Origin: KBS-96 sp964247975
GTDB lineage: Bacteria > Acidobacteriota > Terriglobia > Bryobacterales > Bryobacteraceae
Assembly (NCBI GenBank): GCA_964247975.1
Contig: CAXTWH010000012.1
Span: 1 to 64,000, forward strand
Direction: 5' to 3'
DNA length: 64,000 nucleotides
Below are positions 35,459 through 47,000 of the stretch, one piece after another. Every line of letters begins with the position of its first letter. Within the stretch, counting starts at the first letter, position 1. Position numbers and translations under genes: made by a program. Below the pieces are notes generated by a model. The model was not told the DNA's origin and searched no databases. It saw only the letters and a program-made list of their open reading frames with translations.

Positions 35459-36837
35459 ACCGGAAATCGATTCGCTTCCGCATCATGGTTTGGTACACGG
35501 TTGTGCTGGCGCTCGGATTGTTAGTGTTCAGCGCGACAATCTGGGCCTCGCTGCGGCATCTGCTGCGTTCAAACCTGTACGATTTGCTTTTCAGTCAATC
35601 CAGGGGACTTGAAGACTACATGCACATTGAAGACCAGGATCGCGCGTATGATCTGGCTCATGAAATTGATGAGTATTCTCGATCCATGCCGCACGATCAC
35701 TTGTTGATGGTGTACGATCCGCAAAATCATCTTTTGTTCAGCAGCCATGCGGAACCTCCTTTCCTGGATCACATACCATGTCAATTCAGCTTTGATAGGC
35801 CGGTTCCAGTGCATTGGAGAAAGCACCGCTACTTGGGACTGAAGCGTGAAATCCAGTTGCAGGGAGGAACCTACACAACCTACCTGGCGATTTCTTCCGA
35901 AGCAAGCGACCAGGCCAGCAGGCTTCTTGGTCTGCTGCTGCTTGTTCTTCTGCCGTTATTTGTAACTGGCGGAGCGGGGGGCGGCTATTGGCTGAGCCGC
36001 CGCGCGCTGCAACCGGTAGACCAGATTACGGAAAAGGCCCGCGCCATTGGAGTGGAAAATCTATCGGAACGGTTAACTGTGCCGGAAACGCGAGATGAGC
36101 TGCAGCGATTGGCGGAAACCTGGAACGACATGCTGAGCCGCTTGGAAGTTGCCGTTTCGAAAATTTCACAATTTACTGCGGACGCTTCCCACGAACTGAG
36201 AACTCCAGTGGCGATTGTTCGACTGGCAACGGAGAATGCGCTGCGCAGATCCCGAAGCGAAACGGAGTACCGCGATACGCTTCAACAAATTCAACGGGAA
36301 TCGGAAAGCATGACCGCGCTGATTGAGAATCTGCTGTTTCTGGCACGCGCCGATGTGGAACATTCTTCCGCCGAAAAAAAGACTGTCAACGTTGCCCGTC
36401 TGGCGGAAGAAGCCTGCCTTGATTTTGCGCCGCTTGCCGCAGCCAAGAACATTCAGTTCACTCATGAGATTCCGTCCAAACCAATTCCGGTATCGGGCGA
36501 CGCAGCGGCGCTCAGGCGCATGTTAATTATTCTGCTCGATAATGCAATTAAATACACGCCGGAAGGCGGCGTCGTTTCGGTTATCTTGCAACAGAATGGA
36601 CAGCAGGCTTCGCTGTCGGTTGATGATACCGGCATCGGCATTCCAGAAGAAGCAAAACCTTATATTTTTGAGCGTTTTTTCCGGGTAGACCCATCGCGCA
36701 ATAAAGAATCGGGCGGGTTTGGCCTGGGGTTATCAATTGCCCGCACGATTGCGCAACAACATAATGCTTCGGTGGAGCTGCATCCGAAAGGGAGTGAAGG
36801 CAGTCGTTTTCGGGTTTTACTGCCGGTTGTTTATTAA
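35455..36837 (+). CDS. sensor histidine kinase
   Basis: A 460-residue membrane kinase. The first membrane segment is about residues 9-30 and the second 156-180, enclosing a periplasmic sensor region. A HAMP domain follows (RRALQPVDQITEKARAI). The phosphorylated His lies in ADASHELRTPVAI, the N box in LLDNAIKYTPEGG, and the ATP-binding G boxes in DDTGIGIPEE and GFGLGLSIA. It resembles CusS/BaeS-type kinases. What it senses is unknown; no metal or efflux genes are immediately beside it. Confidence 0.95.
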   Translation: MNRKSIRFRIMVWYTVVLALGLLVFSATIWASLRHLLRSNLYDLLFSQSRGLEDYMHIEDQDRAYDLAHEIDEYSRSMPHDHLLMVYDPQNHLLFSSHAEPPFLDHIPCQFSFDRPVPVHWRKHRYLGLKREIQLQGGTYTTYLAISSEASDQASRLLGLLLLVLLPLFVTGGAGGGYWLSRRALQPVDQITEKARAIGVENLSERLTVPETRDELQRLAETWNDMLSRLEVAVSKISQFTADASHELRTPVAIVRLATENALRRSRSETEYRDTLQQIQRESESMTALIENLLFLARADVEHSSAEKKTVNVARLAEEACLDFAPLAAAKNIQFTHEIPSKPIPVSGDAAALRRMLIILLDNAIKYTPEGGVVSVILQQNGQQASLSVDDTGIGIPEEAKPYIFERFFRVDPSRNKESGGFGLGLSIARTIAQQHNASVELHPKGSEGSRFRVLLPVVY

Positions 36838-36866
36838 AACTCTCAAGGTTAGCTGCGCAGCAATGT

Positions 36867-37235
36867 TCAATTACCTGTCGGTATGATCCCGTAATTTTCT
36901 ATCATCAAAATAACTGTTCGCTGCCTGGCGCGCGTGCGATGTATTGTTCCTTTGGGAACAACGAATCCTTGCCGAGGAGAAAGCTCAACTGTACGATCTT
37001 CAAGATCGATTAGCAAACAACCATCAACAACGTAGAAAAATTCATCATCTTCATCATGCTTATGCCAATGGTACTCGCCCTTCACTACACCGAGGCGGAC
37101 CACAGAATTGTTCACTTTGCATAAGGTCTGGTTGTACCATTCATACTCGCAAGCATCGGCAATTGCCTCTTCATCAATAATTTCTAAAGGTCCATGAAGA
37201 ATGTTCAGGCGTGTCTCATAAGGAAAATTTTGCAT
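36867..37235 (-). CDS. cupin-domain protein
   Basis: A 122-residue single-domain cupin. The ATG at 37235 is chosen because GGGAG lies about nine bases before it; an ATG at 37259 would add eight residues. The metal-binding cupin motif is visible in HWHKHDEDDEFFYV, and the second motif in GFVVPKGTIHRTRARQR. It probably binds a divalent metal; the substrate is unknown. It converges on the histidine kinase gene. Confidence 0.88.
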   Translation of the reverse strand: MQNFPYETRLNILHGPLEIIDEEAIADACEYEWYNQTLCKVNNSVVRLGVVKGEYHWHKHDEDDEFFYVVDGCLLIDLEDRTVELSPRQGFVVPKGTIHRTRARQRTVILMIENYGIIPTGN

Positions 37236-37287
37236 GGCGGGTTCTCCCTGCTGAATCATACAATCTTCTGCAGTTCAAGCCATCAAA

Positions 37288-40128
37288 TCATCGGTGTGTT
37301 CGGGCTTTATCCGCGCGGCTCACCGGGTACGGAGTTCCCTTCAAACCCTGCCAAAGCACCCGATTGAATTTATCGGCGTCCACCCGGTCTTCCCCGTTGA
37401 AATTGAAGCCGCGTGTTGCTTCGGCCCAGTAATCCGCATCATGCGCGATTTTTACCGGCTTTTGCTGCACCATGGAAGCCTTTGCCGCCGCTGTTAACGG
37501 AAGAGTTGTTTGCGCCAGCACTGCGGAAGGATGCGCTTCAAACGTCCATTCTTTCTGATTCAAATCAAACACCGCCGTCATCGGCCTGGTTGTCGCAGTA
37601 TTTAGGTTTAGATGATCCAAACCCAGCACGTCTTCCATTGTGCGCATCATGCTGACCGTCGTGTAAAAGTCAGACACAACAGGGCCGTGCTTCACGTAAG
37701 GACCTATTACGTAAGCCGTCGTGCGGTGCGCGTCCACATGGTCAGGGCCGTCCTGCGCATCATCCTCAATGCTGAAAATTAGCGTGTCATTTTTGTAGGG
37801 GCTATGCGCTACTTTGTCGATTAGCCGCCCTACCGCGTAATCGTTATCGGCTTGTTGAGTTTCCGGCGTATTTACTCCAGCTAAGGCTTGCTTGAAATCG
37901 CCCATGTGGTCTTCCTGTAGTTGCACAATTTCAAAAACGGGCAGGTTCTTGTTCTGCACATAGCCGTGGAACTCGCGCTCCCACTCCGCTTCGCGATAAA
38001 AGTCCGGATAAGCCGGATCGAAGCCTTTAAAATACGGATCTCCAAATTGAAAAAGTTCAGGATTTGCTGGCCTAGATAATATGACTTTCGCTTTAAACGG
38101 GTATGGCTCGCGCGGCGCATCAAAGTTCATATCGCTCATGCAGCCGTACTCGCGAAACGTTAAACCGGCGCGCAGAACTGCGTCCCAGATATAACCTTTG
38201 CCGCGCGGCGTTCCCATTGGGCCGTCCGGCTCAGCAACGTTGATTGCGCCCGGCAGCAGATCCGGATCGTCTGGTGTTTTCGGATTCGCTTGCTTTCTCT
38301 CTTTTAACGTCGCAAGCCCTACATTCAGATTGCGGTTCATCCCTTCATATTCATAATTGGTGCCGCGATTCGCATAATTCAGAATCACCGCTTTGATGCC
38401 GAAATCCGATTCACGGCCGGAAGTACTCCACGGCCAGCCGTCACCGCTTACTTCGCCTGAGTCGAAAAAATTATCCAGATTGACAAACTCACGCGCCAGC
38501 CGATGAAAGTTAGGCGTGATGCTTTCCCCGAACATCGTCAGCTTGGGGTCGCCGTTGCCTCTGCCCAGGTCGCCCAATACTTGGTCATAGGTGCGATTCT
38601 CTTTGATAATGTAAATTACATGTTTGATGCGCCGATGCAGTTCCGCCATGATGCGCCCGTCGCTCTCGCCTTTTCTGGCATCAAAGTCATTGTTTGCGGC
38701 CACAAGTCTAGTGGCTTGCGCCAGCGCTGCGCTCTGGAGAACCGGCACGGTGAGAAATCCGGCCTTCTCCAATTGCAAAACGTAAGCGTTATGTGACTGA
38801 ATCACGTCGGGACCGGGCCGTGTGACGCCTTCTTTTATCTTCTGATTGAAATTTGGGTTCGGACCTGCCGCGCTTTTGCCGTTCACCACATATAGCATTC
38901 GACCATCGCGGCTCACTGAAACAGCATTCGGATACCAGCCGGTCGGCAGCAGTCCCGTGACAACGGAAGGCTTTCCTACGCCGCCCAATCGAATCACCGC
39001 CACGGAGTTTGATCCGCCATTGGTGACGTACAAACTTTTGTTGTCTTGCGAAAGCGCTACATCATTGGGAGAACTGCCTGTGTAAGCCGACACTGCGCTG
39101 ACCACGCTGCGAGGACCGGTTGTGACAATATTCTCCATAATCTTGTTTGTTTTGGTATCAATCACCGAAACGGTATCGCTGTTATCGGCAGCCGCGTACA
39201 AGCGTGAGCCGTCACGGTTTAAAGCCATCTTGTTCGGGTTTCCTGTCAACTTGATGCGCGCGACGATCAAGGGCGCTGCATCAAAACGCAGTTCCACAAT
39301 TTCCCGATCGCGCAGACAAGAAACATAAGCTCGATCATTGCCCTTTGCTATCACCCAGAATGGAAACTCACCGCCCGGAACACCGCTTAAACGAAGATCG
39401 TTTTTTCCGGGCCGCAAGTTAATTTCTTTGACCACGCGGCGGTTTGAAAGATCCACCACCGATACCGAATCGTTATAGATATTGGCAACCAGCGCATTCC
39501 GGCCATCTGGCGTTATTGCCACGCCGCCGGCTGATAACGGTTCTTTTCCCACAAAAAAGCCTACTCCTGATGGATGGCCGAGTTTGATCGCTTCTCCTTC
39601 CTCAGTCCACTTGCCGTTTGATTCCACTTTGTAGGTGTGCAGATTGTCATCCACCCCGCCTGACACATAAAAGTTTTTGCCCGAAGGCGCGAACGCAATT
39701 CCAGCAAACGTATTCGGCACTTTTAACACTTGCGCTTTTCGCGGTGTGCGTTCCGAAACGTCGTACACAAATACGTATTCTTGCGATGCTTCCGGAATCG
39801 GCTTACCGTTTTCGTCATTGATCCGGTTGTATCCGCTGGTCAGAATCAGCAGCGTTTTCCCATCAGGACTCACCGCCGTACTCATAGCCTGCCCCGCCAC
39901 GTACTGCGGAAAGTCCCTCAATCCTGGATTCAACAATTCAAACCGCGCACCCGGAGTAGCCAGCGGCGTAATGCGTTTTCCCGTCGGCAGAACGGTAACA
40001 GAGTTGTTTTCTTGTGCGCCAACCAACAGAGCAAGGCTCGCCACCAGCCAAACGTATCGGCTAAAACTGAATTTGAAAAAACAGTTGCCGGCTTCCCTCA
40101 TCCGTTCGTGATCTAAACTCTTAGCCAC
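37288..40128 (-). CDS. YncE-type beta-propeller fused to phosphoesterase (PF04185-like)
   Basis: A 946-residue exported protein. After a hydrophobic signal segment (about residues 25-40), residues 60-450 form a seven-bladed-type propeller with repeated YVTN-like units (for example VYVTNGG-like SLYVTNGGSNSVAVIRL and RMLYVVNGKSA). Residues 490-920 are an alkaline-phosphatase-like phosphoesterase: HVIYIIKENRTYDQVLGDLG holds the first metal motif, SIEDDAQDGPDHVDAHRT the second. Such fusions are common in Acidobacteria and Bacteroidetes; activity is probably phosphodiester hydrolysis in the periplasm. Met10 could also be the start. Confidence 0.9.
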   Translation of the reverse strand: MAKSLDHERMREAGNCFFKFSFSRYVWLVASLALLVGAQENNSVTVLPTGKRITPLATPGARFELLNPGLRDFPQYVAGQAMSTAVSPDGKTLLILTSGYNRINDENGKPIPEASQEYVFVYDVSERTPRKAQVLKVPNTFAGIAFAPSGKNFYVSGGVDDNLHTYKVESNGKWTEEGEAIKLGHPSGVGFFVGKEPLSAGGVAITPDGRNALVANIYNDSVSVVDLSNRRVVKEINLRPGKNDLRLSGVPGGEFPFWVIAKGNDRAYVSCLRDREIVELRFDAAPLIVARIKLTGNPNKMALNRDGSRLYAAADNSDTVSVIDTKTNKIMENIVTTGPRSVVSAVSAYTGSSPNDVALSQDNKSLYVTNGGSNSVAVIRLGGVGKPSVVTGLLPTGWYPNAVSVSRDGRMLYVVNGKSAAGPNPNFNQKIKEGVTRPGPDVIQSHNAYVLQLEKAGFLTVPVLQSAALAQATRLVAANNDFDARKGESDGRIMAELHRRIKHVIYIIKENRTYDQVLGDLGRGNGDPKLTMFGESITPNFHRLAREFVNLDNFFDSGEVSGDGWPWSTSGRESDFGIKAVILNYANRGTNYEYEGMNRNLNVGLATLKERKQANPKTPDDPDLLPGAINVAEPDGPMGTPRGKGYIWDAVLRAGLTFREYGCMSDMNFDAPREPYPFKAKVILSRPANPELFQFGDPYFKGFDPAYPDFYREAEWEREFHGYVQNKNLPVFEIVQLQEDHMGDFKQALAGVNTPETQQADNDYAVGRLIDKVAHSPYKNDTLIFSIEDDAQDGPDHVDAHRTTAYVIGPYVKHGPVVSDFYTTVSMMRTMEDVLGLDHLNLNTATTRPMTAVFDLNQKEWTFEAHPSAVLAQTTLPLTAAAKASMVQQKPVKIAHDADYWAEATRGFNFNGEDRVDADKFNRVLWQGLKGTPYPVSRADKARTHR

Positions 40129-40334
40129 TCAACCCGCACTCCCACTTGTTCAGCATGCGCTCCGCCAAAATAAACGCCTCGCGCATTGATAGTTTGGCAC
40201 TCAAAAATTCTGGGACAGGACAGGCTATCAACCGAAAGTTTCTTTTGTATGACGAAGAATGGGAAAAGCTGCTGGTTTCAGCGGAATTTCAGGTTATGGC
40301 AGTACTCTAAAACGTACCCTCCCAAATTCCACTT

Positions 40335-41348
40335 ATGAACTTCCGACTTTTTTCCGCTTGCCTACTGATTGCGTCTTCCAACGTGTTTGCGCAAAATTAT
40401 CATCTCGCCGCTCCGATTTCCCTTGGCGGAACGGGAGGCTGGGATTACCTGGCCGCTGACGCCGCGAATCGTAAACTGTATGTTTCGCATAATTCCGAAG
40501 TGATGGTGGTGGATCTTGATTCACAAAAACTCGTTGGGAAAATTTCCGGCTTGGGGGGCGTTCATGGCATTGCAGTGGCCAACGATTTGGGCACAGGATT
40601 CATCAGCGATGGCCGCAACAACGAGGTAGTTGCTTTCGATCTGAAATCACTTTCGGTAAAGAACAAAATCAAAGCGGGCACAAACCCGGACGGCATTCTG
40701 TTTGATTCTTTCTCGCATCGCGTTTTTGCTTTCAATGGGCGCAGTAATGACGCTACCGTGATTGATGCACGTACGGGAAACGTAGACCAAACCGTGAAGC
40801 TGGATGGCAAGCCGGAGTTCCCTGCCACTGATAGGAAAGGAAACATTTACGTCAACATCGAAGACAAAAATGAAATTGAACAGATCGACGCTAAAACACT
40901 AACCGTGAAAGCGCAGTGGCCGACCGCCCCTTGCGAGTCACCATCCGGTTTAGCCATCGATGCGGCGCACCGGCGCTTGTTTGCTGTTTGCAACAACAAA
41001 ATGATGGCGGTGGTGGATGCCGATTCCGGCAAAGTGATAGCAACGCCGGCAATCGACGAAGGACCGGATGCCGCCGCGTTCGACCCGGGAACCCAATTGG
41101 CTTTTTCTTCTAACGGCAGAAGCGGAACGATAACGGTTATTCAACCGAATGGCAAAAACGATTACAAAGTAGCGGAAACTGTCCACACTACCAACGGTGC
41201 CCGCACCATGGCTTTAGACACGAAAACACATCGTATTTATTTGTCCAGCGCGGATTATGAGCCAGCACCGGCCAATCCCACTGAAGGACGTTCGCGTCCA
41301 CAAGCGGTTCCGGGATCGTTTCGATTAGTGGTTTTGGAGCAAAAGTAG
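40335..41348 (+). CDS. exported YncE-like beta-propeller protein
   Basis: A 337-residue protein with a signal peptide (ending near SNVFAQN) and a beta-propeller made of YVTN-type repeats: LYVSHNSEVMVVDLDSQKL, GFISDGRNNEVVAFDL, FAFNGRSNDATVIDA, IYVNIEDKNEIEQIDA. No catalytic domain. It lies three bases ahead of the TolC-family gene and so opens the efflux operon. It may help recognise or deliver substrate, but this is inference. Confidence 0.9.
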   Translation: MNFRLFSACLLIASSNVFAQNYHLAAPISLGGTGGWDYLAADAANRKLYVSHNSEVMVVDLDSQKLVGKISGLGGVHGIAVANDLGTGFISDGRNNEVVAFDLKSLSVKNKIKAGTNPDGILFDSFSHRVFAFNGRSNDATVIDARTGNVDQTVKLDGKPEFPATDRKGNIYVNIEDKNEIEQIDAKTLTVKAQWPTAPCESPSGLAIDAAHRRLFAVCNNKMMAVVDADSGKVIATPAIDEGPDAAAFDPGTQLAFSSNGRSGTITVIQPNGKNDYKVAETVHTTNGARTMALDTKTHRIYLSSADYEPAPANPTEGRSRPQAVPGSFRLVVLEQK

Positions 41349-41351
41349 GGA

Positions 41352-42746
41352 ATGCGGTGGTCCGCTTTTAATTGGTTTACCGGTCCGCGATTTATCAAAT
41401 TATCCTGCATCACCCTTATTCTATTGTTCAGCGTTGTCTCTTGTTTAAACGCGCAACCAGAGACAAACGGCAGCGCACTCATTATGGTGACACTGCGCGA
41501 CGCTTTGGAACGAGCCAGGAAGTATGGCGGGCAGGTGCAAACCGCAGACCTGGCCGTCAGGCTGGCCCGTGAGGACCGCGCACAAGCAAAAGCAGCACTG
41601 CTGCCCACCCTGAATGCATTTAACCAGTTCATCTACACCGAAGGCAACGGCACTCCTTCAGGCGTGTTCGTCGCGAATGACGGCGTGCATATTTACAACG
41701 AACAAGCCGTTGTGCATCAGGACTTGTTTTCGATTGCGCGGCGCGGTGAACTGCGTCGCGCCCGGGCAGCGGAAGCCGTAGCGCAGGCAAAGCGCGATCT
41801 GGCTGTCCGTGGATTGAACATCACGGTAACGCAGGATTACTACGCCATTGTGGTCGCGAAGCGGAAAACAGCAAATGCCAGAACCAGTTTAAGCGACGCT
41901 GCGGATTTTCTGGACATTACGCAAAAACAGGAACAAAAGGGCGAAGCAGCCCACTCCGACACAATCAAAGCGCAGATCCAGAAACAACAGCGCGAACGGG
42001 ATCTACAAGACGCGGAGATAGCGGTGGAAAAAGCTAAGGTCACGCTTGGCGTGTTAATTTTTTCCGACGTGGCGCAGGATTTTGCCGTGCAGGACGATCT
42101 TGATACTGCACTGCCGTTTGATAACATAGAAGCGGTTCGCGCAAAGGCTATGAGTTTAAGCCCGGATCTGCGCGCCGCAGAAAGCTCAGTCAACCAGGCG
42201 CAAAGCGAAAGAAACGTTGCTACCTATGCGTTTCTGCCCAGCCTGGGAGTAGACTTCTTCTACGGCATCGACGCTAATCAATTCGCTATTAACTCAGCAT
42301 TGACCCAGGCCACCGGACGCAGCACATTACCGAATTATTTAGTTTCCGGCAGGCACAACTTGGGCTATTCGGCGGCGGTTACGCTGAACATTCCCGTTTG
42401 GGACTGGGGAACTATTCGTAGTCGGGTGAAACAAGCGCGGTTCCGGGAAAATCAAGCGCAGTTTGATTTAACAGTGGCTAAGAAACAAGTGCAAGCCGAC
42501 ATCACTACCGCTTACCTGGAAGCGAAAACAGCGCAGCAGCAATTGGCGTCGCTGCGCAGTGCGGTGGATCTTTCCCAGGAAAGTTTACGATTAACAACCC
42601 TGCGGTACAAAGCAGGCGAAGCCACTGTTTTGGAAGTGGTTGACGCGCAAACCACGTTGGCCGCAGCGCGGACCGCTTATGTCGACGGGCTTCTTCGATA
42701 TCGCGTGGCAGCAGCAGCAATCAGCACGTTAACAGGTCAGTTTTAA
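41352..42746 (+). CDS. TolC-family outer-membrane efflux protein
   Basis: A 464-residue exported protein with a signal peptide (to about LNAQ). The coiled helical barrel of TolC-like proteins is seen as two similar halves; the second ends ATVLEVVDAQTTLAAARTAY, the family's usual C-terminal repeat motif. VTLRDALERARK is the standard first helix. It forms the outer-membrane duct of the tripartite pump encoded with the next two genes (one-base gap). Confidence 0.94.
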   Translation: MRWSAFNWFTGPRFIKLSCITLILLFSVVSCLNAQPETNGSALIMVTLRDALERARKYGGQVQTADLAVRLAREDRAQAKAALLPTLNAFNQFIYTEGNGTPSGVFVANDGVHIYNEQAVVHQDLFSIARRGELRRARAAEAVAQAKRDLAVRGLNITVTQDYYAIVVAKRKTANARTSLSDAADFLDITQKQEQKGEAAHSDTIKAQIQKQQRERDLQDAEIAVEKAKVTLGVLIFSDVAQDFAVQDDLDTALPFDNIEAVRAKAMSLSPDLRAAESSVNQAQSERNVATYAFLPSLGVDFFYGIDANQFAINSALTQATGRSTLPNYLVSGRHNLGYSAAVTLNIPVWDWGTIRSRVKQARFRENQAQFDLTVAKKQVQADITTAYLEAKTAQQQLASLRSAVDLSQESLRLTTLRYKAGEATVLEVVDAQTTLAAARTAYVDGLLRYRVAAAAISTLTGQF

Positions 42747-42747
42747 G

Positions 42748-44019
42748 ATGCACATCATTTCTTTCTCTCGCCGGCGATGGAGCGCATTACTTCTGCTTTC
42801 CTCATTCCTGTTCTGGCCAAGCTGCAAAAGCGCCCAGAACCAGAAAGATGCGGAAGCCGGGCCGGTGACGCCGGTGCAAACTGAAAAAACTGCCAAGGAA
42901 TCAGTGGAACGCATTATATCCGCAGAAGCGGTGCTGTATCCGATTAAACAATCGGGCATCACGCCCAAAATTACTGCTCCGGTGCGGCGCTTCCTGGTGA
43001 ATCGCGGCGATCACGTCCGCCAGGGTCAATTATTAGCGGAACTGGAAAACAGTGATCTGGTGGCGGCAGCCCAGGAAAGCCGCGCCCTATACAGCCAATC
43101 TGAAGCTACCTACCGGACCACCACCGGCGGAACCATTCCGGAAGATATGACCAAGGCCCGTACCGACCTGCAAACAGCTAGTGAGTCGCTGGATGCTGCC
43201 AGGCGGGTTTATCAGAATCGAGTGGCGCTGGTGAAAGAAGGCGCGCTTTCACAAAAGCTGGCCGACGATGCAAAGGTTGCGTTGGTGCAAGCGCAAAGCC
43301 AGTTTGAAACGGCGCAGCGTCATTTGGAATCCCTGCGCAATGTGAGCGAGCAGCAACTGATTAAAAGCGCGCAAGACCAGGTGGACGCTGCCAAAGCGCA
43401 CTGGATGGGTTCGCAAGCGCAGGTGTCTTATTCGGAGATTCGCAGCCCGATCAGCGGCGTTATCGCAGACCGGCCTGTTTCTGATGGGGAGATGGCCAAC
43501 AGCGGGTCCGCGCTGATCACCATTGTCGATATTTCGCAGATTATTGCGCGCGTCAATGTGTCGGCTAACGATGTGCAGTTTCTGAAGGTGGGTAAAACCG
43601 CTACCATTCACTCTGCCCAAGGCGACATGGAAGGAAAGGTATGGGTGGTGAGTCCTTCAGTAGACCCGGCCAGCACCACGGTCGAAGTATGGATCAAAGC
43701 CAATAATTCGGGCGAGAAATTGAAGCCGGGCACCACCGCAAAAATTGCGATTCATGCGGAAACGATTCCTGATGCGATTGTTGTTCCTGATTCTGCCTTG
43801 CTTCCCTCCGAAGACGGCGGCGATCAAGTGATTGTGGTCACAGCGAATTCAACCGCGGAAGTGAGAAAAGTGAAGGTGGGAATTCGCCAGGACAATAAGG
43901 TACAGATTTTAGACGGCTTGAAGGAAGGAGAGCCGGTTGTGACAGTAGGCGGCATCGGCCTGGACGATAAAGCTAAAGTTCGGGTGGAAACTCCAGAGAA
44001 GGCAGATAAAAATGATTGA
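42748..44019 (+). CDS. RND efflux periplasmic adaptor (HlyD/AcrA family)
   Basis: A 423-residue adaptor. The N-terminal hydrophobic segment ends at FWPSCKS, a plausible but imperfect lipobox, so it is probably a lipoprotein. The lipoyl-like halves are visible (VRRFLVNRGDHVRQGQLLAELEN before, SYSEIRSPISGVIADRPV after, each partly shown), separated by a coiled-coil hairpin at about residues 100-225. A beta-barrel and membrane-proximal domain follow. It links pump and duct. Its last eight bases overlap the RND gene. Confidence 0.94.
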   Translation: MHIISFSRRRWSALLLLSSFLFWPSCKSAQNQKDAEAGPVTPVQTEKTAKESVERIISAEAVLYPIKQSGITPKITAPVRRFLVNRGDHVRQGQLLAELENSDLVAAAQESRALYSQSEATYRTTTGGTIPEDMTKARTDLQTASESLDAARRVYQNRVALVKEGALSQKLADDAKVALVQAQSQFETAQRHLESLRNVSEQQLIKSAQDQVDAAKAHWMGSQAQVSYSEIRSPISGVIADRPVSDGEMANSGSALITIVDISQIIARVNVSANDVQFLKVGKTATIHSAQGDMEGKVWVVSPSVDPASTTVEVWIKANNSGEKLKPGTTAKIAIHAETIPDAIVVPDSALLPSEDGGDQVIVVTANSTAEVRKVKVGIRQDNKVQILDGLKEGEPVVTVGGIGLDDKAKVRVETPEKADKND

Positions 44020-47000
44020 CCAGCAACAGGATAAAGCCTCCTCCAAACCAGCGATAGACGAACAGGAACATTGGACGGCCCGCTTTGCCAAGCCCATCAT
44101 TTTTCTGACGCTGATCCTGATTGCAGCAGGCGGGTATCTAGCTACGCTGATCCCGATTTCCGTGTTTCCCAACACTGATTTTCCCCGCATCGTGGTGGGT
44201 GTGGACAACGGCGTGATGCCGATTGACCAGATGCAGGTCACCATCACTCGGCCCATTGAAGAAGCGGTGAACAGCGTACCTGGTCTCCAGCAGGTTCGCT
44301 CCATTACCTCGCGCGGCTCCGCGGAAGTGGATTTATTTCTGAGCTGGAACGTGGATATGTTCCAAACACTGACGCTGGTGAATGCCGCGTTGGCCCGTAT
44401 TCAAAACACCCTTCCTTCTACCGCCGCCATTACGACGAATCGTCTCACCTTTGCCGTGTTCCCGGTAATCGGCTACAGCTTGAGTTCGAACACAGTTCCC
44501 CAAACAAATTTGTGGGAATTGGCTACCTACACCATGAAACCGCGCTTGAACCGCTTGAATGGAGTAGCGAGCGTCATCATTCAAGGCGGACAGGAGCCGG
44601 AATTTCAAATTGAACCGGACCCTTCCAAGCTGCTGCAAACGCAAGTCACGGTTCCGGCCATTCTGGACGGCGTTGCCAAAAGCAATTTGCTGGATTCTCC
44701 CGGACTGATTCAGGACCGGCATCAGTTGGTTCTCACTTTGATCAGCGGACAGGCCACCACGCCCGAACAGATTTCAAAAATCGTGGTGAAGCTGACGCCC
44801 TCCGGCTCGCCGGTTCGCATCGGCGATGTGGCGCAAGTCAAAAATTCAGTAAAGCCGGTTTACACCGCAGTGACCGCTAACGGCAAACCGGCGGTTCTGC
44901 TCAACATCAATCGCCAGCCTTCCAGCAATACCATTACGGTGGCGAATGAAGTTCATGCCGAAATCACAGACCTGCAAAAAGCTTTGCCGCCCGGAATTGA
45001 GGTCCGGCCCTTTTATGACCAATCCGCAGTGGTAAGCGAATCCATCACGAGCGTTCGCGATGCCATTCTGCTAGGGCTGCTTCTGGCTGCCATAATTCTC
45101 GTTCTGTTTCTCCGTGATTGGGGCAGTTCGTTGGTAGCTGGCCTGGTGATCCCTGCCACGATCGCCATTACCTGCATTGTTCTTTATATTGCGGGCCAGA
45201 GTTTCAACCTGATGACGTTGGGCGGCTTGGCGGCAGCAGTCGGCTTGGTGATTGACGATGCGATTGTAGTAGTGGAAAATATTGTTCTGCACCGGCAGAT
45301 CGGCCAAACGCGCGGCGAATCGATCCGCAGCGCATTGCGCGAACTGCGCGTTCCGCTTACCGGTTCCACCATCACGCCGATTGTTGTGTTTCTGCCGCTG
45401 ATTACCATCACCGGCGTTACCGGAACATTCTTCCGGGCGCTTGCTATTACGGTAGGTGTTGCTTTGCTCACTTCCTTGGCCTTGGCGTTAACCTGGACTC
45501 CCACGCTCAGTCACTATCTATTGAAACAGCCCGCTGAATCCTTAGCTGCGGATGCGCTGCACGGCGAAGTTCCTACCCAAGGAATAATGGGTTGGCTGGT
45601 CCGAATGTATGAGCGCACGCTCAACTGGGTGCTTGCTTCGCGCCTGATTCTGCCGGTTTTTTGCCTGCTGCTGATTTTGGCTTCGTTTGTTTGCTACCGC
45701 TCGCTCGGCTCCGACCTGCTGCCCGCTATGGATGAGGGCGGTTTTATTCTCGATTACCTGATGCCGGCCGGCTCTTCGCTCGATGACACTAATCGGGTAA
45801 TTTCGGGCGTGGAAGGTATCCTGAAGAAAGTTCCCGAAGTGGAAAGCACGTCCCGGCGCACCGGATTGCAGCTTGGTTTATCGGCTGTAACGGAAGCCAA
45901 CACCGGCGATATTTCGGTGAAGCTGAAGTCTAAGCGCGATCGCGGCGTGGAAGAAGTGATTGCCGACGTTCGCGCCCAAGTCAACAAACAGTATCCGATG
46001 CTCGATACCGATTTTATTCAGGTATTGCAGGACATGATCGGCGATCTGACCAGTTCGCCTGATCCAATTGAAGTAAAACTTTTCTCGGCTAACCCGGCAC
46101 TGCTGGCCGAGTGGGGTCCGAAAGTAGCCGATTCCATTAAGAAAATTCAAGGCGTGGTTGACGTGAAAAACGGCATTGAAAACACCATCAGCGGCCCCGC
46201 GATTGTGTTTTCAGTGGACCCTTCGGTGGTGGCTCGCGCAGGCTTTACACCGCAGGAGGTGGAACTGGACGCCAGCGCCATTCTGCAAGGCGAGCCGGTG
46301 CCTTCGCCCGTGATTGCCAATAACCGGGCTTATACCATGCGCGTCCGGTTTCCGGAAAGCACGCGGGCCAATCTGGACAGCATTCGGAATACGCTACTGG
46401 TCAGTTCCACGGGCCGCACCGCGACGCTCGGAACTTTAGCGAGTTGGGAGCAAGCGCCAGGGCAGACCGAAATCCGCCGCGAAAATCTCCAACGCGATAT
46501 CGCCGTAACAGCGCGATTGGAAGGACTTGATTTGGGGAGAGGAGTTGCAGCCGTGCAGAAAGCAGTGGCGGCCCTCCACATTCCTGCCGGAGTCCGGGTG
46601 GAATACGGCGGCACTTACGCGGAACAGCAAAAATCTTTTCGCGATCTGGTGTTTGTGCTGGTTCTCGCCGTGCTGCTGGTGTTTTTTGTGCTGCTGGTTG
46701 AGTTCAGAACCTTTGCCGCGCCGCTCGCGATTGTGGCATCTGCTGTTCTTTCCACTTCCGGCGTGTTCTTCGCCCTGCTCGTCACTGGCGCCACGTTCAA
46801 TCTGTCCTCGTTTATGGGTTTGATTATGGTTATCGGCATTGTGGCCAAGAATGGAATTCTGCTGCTGGATGCTGACCAGAAATTTCGTAAGGAAGGCTCC
46901 AGCCCCAAGCGAGCAATGATTGAAGCAGGCGAACGCCGTCTTCGTCCGATCCTGATGACCGCGCTTGCCACCGTCGCCGGAATGGTGCCGTTATCGCTGG